DNA from: DASRDS01 sp035569435 | GTDB lineage: Bacteria; Gemmatimonadota; Gemmatimonadetes; Gemmatimonadales; Gemmatimonadaceae | NCBI GenBank assembly: GCA_035569435.1 | Contig: DATMNB010000209.1 | Span: 1 to 33,313, forward strand | DNA: 33,313 nt | Direction: 5' to 3' | Shown here: piece after piece, positions 30,426-33,313 of the stretch | How positions within the stretch are numbered: position 1 is the first letter of the stretch | Layout: the number at the start of each line of letters is the position of its first letter | Notes under the pieces: generated by a model | What the model was told of the DNA's origin: nothing | The model's input: only the letters and a program-made list of their open reading frames with translations | The model's database searches: none | Position numbers and translations under genes: made by a program

Positions 30426-31274
30426 CTACAAGCTCCCCAACGCCCGTGCCAGTCCGATCGACTGGTGGCTGGCGATCCGATTGGCCAACTCCTCGGGGAT
30501 GCGAATCGCCAGCAGCGCAAAGATGATCGCGCCCGCCAGCACCTGCCCGATCGGACTCGCCGGCCCAAAGAGCTGGTCCGCGCTGATCGCCGCCACCCAT
30601 CCGCGTGACAGCTCGCTCCCGAGCGAGACCACGAGATAGAGCAGGAAGATGCGCACCCCGAGTCGCACGACGTGCGTCAGGAACCCCTCGGCGATCCCCG
30701 CCGTCGCGCGACAGGCGGCAAACCCCAGAAAGACCACGCCCGCCGTGAGCACGACATAGCTCTCGATGAGCGCCAACACCAGCTGCGCCGCGACAAGCAC
30801 GTAGGCCACGACAACAATGAGCGCGCTCACCGCGGCAAACACGGCCGTCGCCGGATGCGCCAATACCCCGACCGCATCGAGCGCCGTCAAGAGTCGGCCG
30901 GCGATGGCCACGCCGATGTCGACGACATCGGATGGGTTGACGGTGCCGCTCGCCCCGATCGCGCGCTCCCCCGCTACGGCAAACCCATCGATGATCGGCT
31001 GCAGCCACATCGTGCTGTTGGTCACCACGCCGAGCATCCCGGCCAGTAGCGCGAACTTGAGCACAAACCGCGCGGCCACGTCATCCAGCGCCGCACGCCG
31101 CAACCCATAGATGCAGCCCGAGATCGCGACCTCGATGCCAGCCAGCACCGTAAACGTGCTTCTTGCAACGGGGATAAGTCGCGCGAGCCACGCGTGGGAC
31201 GCCGTGCGATAGGCATCTGTCAGACCGTCCAGCAGCGGGCCTGACTGCTGCGCGAGACTACCGATGGTCGGCAT
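30426..31274 (-). CDS. trbL: TrbL/VirB6-type integral membrane transfer protein
   Basis: A 282-residue polytopic inner-membrane channel component with about six hydrophobic helices and the VirB6/TrbL core arrangement. The motifs include ARFVLKFALLAGMLGVV, ALIVVVAYVLVAAQLVLALIESYVVLTAGVVFLGF and FLTHVVRLGVRIFLLYLVVSLG. It ends without the long soluble tail of many TrbL proteins. ATG at 31274, or GTG at 31277. It is the first gene transcribed after the reversed cassette, so it may need read-through across the cassette or its own promoter. Confidence 0.88.
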   Translation of the reverse strand: MPTIGSLAQQSGPLLDGLTDAYRTASHAWLARLIPVARSTFTVLAGIEVAISGCIYGLRRAALDDVAARFVLKFALLAGMLGVVTNSTMWLQPIIDGFAVAGERAIGASGTVNPSDVVDIGVAIAGRLLTALDAVGVLAHPATAVFAAVSALIVVVAYVLVAAQLVLALIESYVVLTAGVVFLGFAACRATAGIAEGFLTHVVRLGVRIFLLYLVVSLGSELSRGWVAAISADQLFGPASPIGQVLAGAIIFALLAIRIPEELANRIASHQSIGLARALGSL

Positions 31275-31391
31275 CACGGTGAATCTCGAACGGAGAGATA
31301 CTGCCCCTTACGCGCTTGCATCTGCCTGACTTAGAGTGCCAATCGTACCGACGTATGTGTTCTCGCCAACAACTGAGGGGTCCTTGTATCG
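31275..31391. other. Divergent gap between trbL and the reversed cassette
   Basis: 117 bp between the trbL start (minus) and the first cassette gene (plus). It must contain the cassette promoter and perhaps one for trbL. TTGCAT near 31317 and GTATGT near 31353 are poor matches; I see no clear promoter or repeat. Confidence 0.35.
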
Positions 31392-31619
31392 ATGCAGAAG
31401 GTCCCCATCCACCAGCTCGTTGGCCTGAGGGTTATCACAGTCCCATCTGATGTTCCGCCGGACGTGGAGTTTGTGTATCTGCTCCCCGAACGCAACGGAT
31501 ATCGTGTGGTACTGGCCACCCCAGATGGAGAACAGATGCTGCGTGACGAATTCAAGGCGCTGGTGAACGACCCTGACGCGCGAGCGGCCATGCGCGATGT
31601 CCGAACGGGCGACACGTAG
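31392..31619 (+). CDS. Small protein of the reversed cassette (candidate antitoxin-like partner)
   Basis: A 75-residue soluble protein beginning MQKVPIHQLVGLRVITV. Its visible pattern is a beta-rich N-terminal half (DVEFVYLLPERNGYRVVLATPDG) and a helical C-terminus (EQMLRDEFKALVNDPDARAAM). The base composition is visibly less GC-rich than its neighbours, with A/T at many third positions. GAGGGG lies 11 nt before the ATG. It precedes the next cassette gene by 18 nt on the strand opposite to the whole T4SS operon. I recognise no family. Its size and order (small gene first) are like an antitoxin. Confidence 0.55.
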   Translation: MQKVPIHQLVGLRVITVPSDVPPDVEFVYLLPERNGYRVVLATPDGEQMLRDEFKALVNDPDARAAMRDVRTGDT

Positions 31620-31637
31620 CGTCACACGGAGGAAGAC

Positions 31638-32135
31638 ATGGCGGGTCCGTTGTGGCACACGAGCCTGTGCCTGTACTTCTTGCAGCACGGTTTTTACGAC
31701 GTGCCGGATACGCACGCCCTGTATCATGGGCCAACCGGCCGTGTATCCTCGCTCACCGCGGGCGAGTTGCAAATCGACATGATGAACAGCGTCCTGGCCG
31801 AACGTAACCTGCGACATGCCAAAGATTTTCTCGATCGGGTCATCATTGAGCCGTACGACGACCGAGCGGCCGAGGAGTACGCCGAGACAATGATGGCGGT
31901 ACGGCGGCTGACGCGACGCGTCGAAAAAGCCGATGTCATGCTCGTGGCCCAGGCCAATGCACTGAAGACGTCCATCGCGACTCGCTTTCCGCGGGCGCTC
32001 GTGCGCATTCCGTCGGCGAACGTCCTGCGATGCACCTTCAAGGCCGGAAGCTCACCGCGGCTCGTCGCGGTACCGGCGATCCCATTCCCGAGAAAAGCGC
32101 CCGGACATTCTCATCGGCCTGCGCCCGGGTGGTGA
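31638..32135 (+). CDS. Putative degenerate PIN-domain (VapC-like) protein, cargo within the trb operon
   Basis: A 165-residue protein with a strong ribosome-binding site (GGAGGAAG, 31628-31635, 2 nt before the ATG). Residues 36-130 follow a VapC pattern: VSSLTAGEL (Glu43), AERNLRHAKDFLDRVIIEPYDDRAAEEYAE, then KADVMLVAQANALK (Asp99) and a final strand. A first acidic residue may be Asp24 in VPDTHALYHG. The spacing before Glu43 is shorter than in canonical VapC and the last acidic/Asn motif is not evident, so nuclease activity is uncertain. The last 30 residues run into the convergent trbJ gene and look like read-through. GC is lower than the flanks. Confidence 0.5.
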   Translation: MAGPLWHTSLCLYFLQHGFYDVPDTHALYHGPTGRVSSLTAGELQIDMMNSVLAERNLRHAKDFLDRVIIEPYDDRAAEEYAETMMAVRRLTRRVEKADVMLVAQANALKTSIATRFPRALVRIPSANVLRCTFKAGSSPRLVAVPAIPFPRKAPGHSHRPAPGW

Positions 32136-32646
32136 GCTCATTCCCGTAGTACACACTCTGCGCATGCGTCTGCGCCACGATCGCCTGCCGCAGTAACACC
32201 AGCTCCTCGGCCGTGAACACGTGCACAGTGCTCGACAGCTCGAGCGCGCCCTGTGTGCCCTGCACGCCAGGCAGCTGCGCCTTGATCGCATCAAGCTGCG
32301 CCGTCCCCGCCGTGAGCGACGGCCGCTGCACCTCGGCCGCCGACACGGCCCCCGCCAACGTCGCTAGCGTCCTCGCCACACCGTCTCGCTCGACGGCCGG
32401 ATAGCCCCGCGTGGCGACCGGCGCCGCACCGACCGCGCCCGCCGGGAGCACCGCGTTGCCCGCCGCAACGATCCCGGCGACGGACCGCCACCGCGGCCCA
32501 TCAAGCTTGCTCAACATCTTGAGATCCGCCGCCAACTGCAGCACGCTCTGATGGAAGTTTGCCGCATCAAACACCGCCCACTGCGCCCGCACCGGCGATG
32601 CAACCAGCAGCACCGCCGCCAACGCCCACCCCAGTCTCAGCTCCAC
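32038..32646 (-). CDS. trbJ: TrbJ/VirB5-type conjugal transfer protein
   Basis: A 202-residue secreted T4SS component (pilus-tip or VirB5-like). From the GTG at 32646 there is a signal peptide (about residues 1-21, cleavage at SPVRA-QWAVFD). The TrbJ hallmark FDAANFHQSVLQLAADL is followed by coiled-coil-like segments and VYYGNELTTRAQADENVRALF. The start overlaps the virB4 stop by 10 bp. The final residues after ALFSG (ending RRAAVSFRP) lie in the junction with the reversed cassette and may not be native. Confidence 0.82.
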   Translation of the reverse strand: MELRLGWALAAVLLVASPVRAQWAVFDAANFHQSVLQLAADLKMLSKLDGPRWRSVAGIVAAGNAVLPAGAVGAAPVATRGYPAVERDGVARTLATLAGAVSAAEVQRPSLTAGTAQLDAIKAQLPGVQGTQGALELSSTVHVFTAEELVLLRQAIVAQTHAQSVYYGNELTTRAQADENVRALFSGMGSPVPRRAAVSFRP

Positions 32647-33313
32647 ACCACCCCCCGCTCCGACATCCACGCGCCGAGCCACCCCCGCCCATGCTCGGCC
32701 ATCACCCGCTCGACAGCCCGTTTCACGTCACCAGTCGTCATCCCCACCGGCGTCCCCAACACCGCCAACGCCACCGGCCCAAGCGCCAGATCAAACAACC
32801 GCCGCCCCCGGGGCGTCACCATGTAGTAGTCCCGCTTGGGCACCGCCCGCGCGAGCCGCGCACACTCCCGCGCCCCAAGCCCGAGCGCGCCATACGCCGC
32901 CAGATGCCCGACCGACGTCGCATCGGCATTGGGCAAAAACACCCGCGTCGGACACGCATCCGCCAACACCACACCGCCCGGCATCTCGACCACCTGCTCG
33001 GCTCCATGCGCCACGAGCAACACCGCCGCGTTGTCCTTGCGCAAACTGAGCAACCACCGCCGCACCCGCGCCGCAAACACCGACCGCATGAGCGGCGCCC
33101 ACATCTCCTCGATGACAATCAAGGTCGGCCGTCCATCGAGCCGCTGCTCGATCCGATGAAAGAGGTACAACAACAACGGCACCAGCACCGCATCCCCCCG
33201 CTCCATCACGTGCTTGAGCTCAAACGTGTGAAACGCTCGGTCGCCCCCACTCAACCCGTCGGCGTCCCCATCGAGAATCGCCCCCGCCCCCCGCGACCGG
33301 AGATACGGCCGGA
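32637..33313 (-). CDS. trbE: VirB4/TrbE-type conjugative ATPase, N-terminal part beyond the window
   Basis: The last 224 residues of the T4SS ATPase VirB4/TrbE, open to the window end. It contains FELKHVMERGDAVLVPLLLYLFHRIEQRL, the Walker B strand TLIVIEEMW (Glu-Glu), FAARVRRWLLSLRKDNAAVLL with the sensor-like HGAEQVVE, and the C-terminal GLGARECARLARAVPKRDYYMV. All are family features of the C-terminal ATPase lobe; Walker A lies outside the window. It powers pilus assembly and substrate transfer. Its stop overlaps the trbJ start by 10 bp. Confidence 0.9.
   Translation of the reverse strand, partial: RPYLRSRGAGAILDGDADGLSGGDRAFHTFELKHVMERGDAVLVPLLLYLFHRIEQRLDGRPTLIVIEEMWAPLMRSVFAARVRRWLLSLRKDNAAVLLVAHGAEQVVEMPGGVVLADACPTRVFLPNADATSVGHLAAYGALGLGARECARLARAVPKRDYYMVTPRGRRLFDLALGPVALAVLGTPVGMTTGDVKRAVERVMAEHGRGWLGAWMSERGVVWS

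Larger units (their letters stand above)
25693..33313 (-). mobile_element. Part of an integrated conjugative element: trb-type type IV secretion cluster
   Basis: Eight consecutive minus-strand genes are homologues of conjugation components, in the order virB4/trbE, trbJ, trbL, trbF, trbG, trbI, virD4/traG, traF, mostly with 4-bp ATGA overlaps. This follows the Ti-plasmid/ICE type trb order (E-J-K-L-F-G-H-I), with trbK replaced by a reversed two-gene cassette and trbH missing. The element continues beyond 33313 (trbBCD, relaxase and integrase not seen). No direct repeat or tRNA marking an attachment site is visible near 25.7 kb, so the boundary is inferred from gene content alone. Confidence 0.8.

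Noticed and set aside
29761..31008. 415-codon version of trbF
   Set aside because: The upstream 195 codons lie out of frame over trbL and lack similarity; the GTG at 30423 has a ribosome-binding site and normal family length.
1..33313. CRISPR arrays, rRNA or tRNA genes
   Set aside because: I saw no regularly spaced direct repeats, no cloverleaf with a TTCGA-type loop in context, and no rRNA motifs.

Overview
This is a GC-rich bacterial window. Several secreted lipoproteins have a lipobox Cys followed by 'CGSDSSGP'-type linkers, and very compact, often overlapping genes are the rule. I read this as a Gemmatimonadota-like chromosome; the phylum is inferred from protein style only, since there is no rRNA. 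Positions 1-25780 look like ordinary chromosome. Positions 25693-33313 (minus strand) are the tail of a conjugative (trb-type) type IV secretion cluster belonging to an integrated mobile element.

Layout: (1) 1-8509, housekeeping and envelope genes. These are an RNA methyltransferase (partial) and a GT39-like membrane glycosyltransferase (minus), recQ and an mscS-type channel (plus), a family-28-like glycosyltransferase (minus) whose start codon overlaps that of a divergent sufE-CDGSH-plsC operon, and a conserved small protein. (2) 8570-13392, accessory genes: a small hypothetical, a DUF488 protein, two pairs of secreted paralogues, and a TIGR01777-type epimerase; two tandem perfect or near-perfect hairpins lie at 11998-12074. 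(3) 13376-14753, a translationally coupled redox operon doxX-peroxiredoxin-DsbA-like thioredoxin (minus). (4) 14790-20233, a leucine biosynthesis block, leuC-leuD-leuB and then an orphan acetolactate synthase small-subunit C-terminal domain and leuA. (5) 20238-21468, a pair of paralogous lipoproteins (minus). (6) 21754-25780, a possible attenuated leader, a secreted JAMM-like protein, an ABC exporter (ATPase and permease) and two small proteins.

The strongest regulatory signal is in the leucine block. Both halves have the full architecture of a translation-coupled transcription attenuator. Before leuC there is a promoter, an almost leaderless 28-codon leader peptide containing LLRIIRL, and a GC hairpin followed by T6. 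Between leuB and the orphan domain/leuA there is a promoter overlapping the leuB stop, a 30-codon leader peptide very rich in Leu/Val/Ile, an 11-bp perfect antiterminator and a 10-bp terminator hairpin followed by T7. leuCDB and leuA can therefore be controlled separately by branched-chain aminoacyl-tRNA supply. The second leader sits on an acetolactate synthase fragment that lacks its N-terminal ACT domain, which suggests it was captured from an ilvBN operon by deletion.

The mobile-element part has the gene order virB4/trbE - trbJ - [slot] - trbL - trbF - trbG - trbI - virD4/traG - traF. The slot, occupied by trbK (entry exclusion) in Ti-plasmid-type trb operons, holds two plus-strand genes of visibly lower GC. 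The second resembles a degenerate VapC/PIN-domain protein, so this is a candidate cargo or toxin-antitoxin-like cassette. A further recurring feature is a -10 hexamer placed 7-9 nt before an ATG at several starts without a ribosome-binding site, suggesting frequent leaderless mRNAs.
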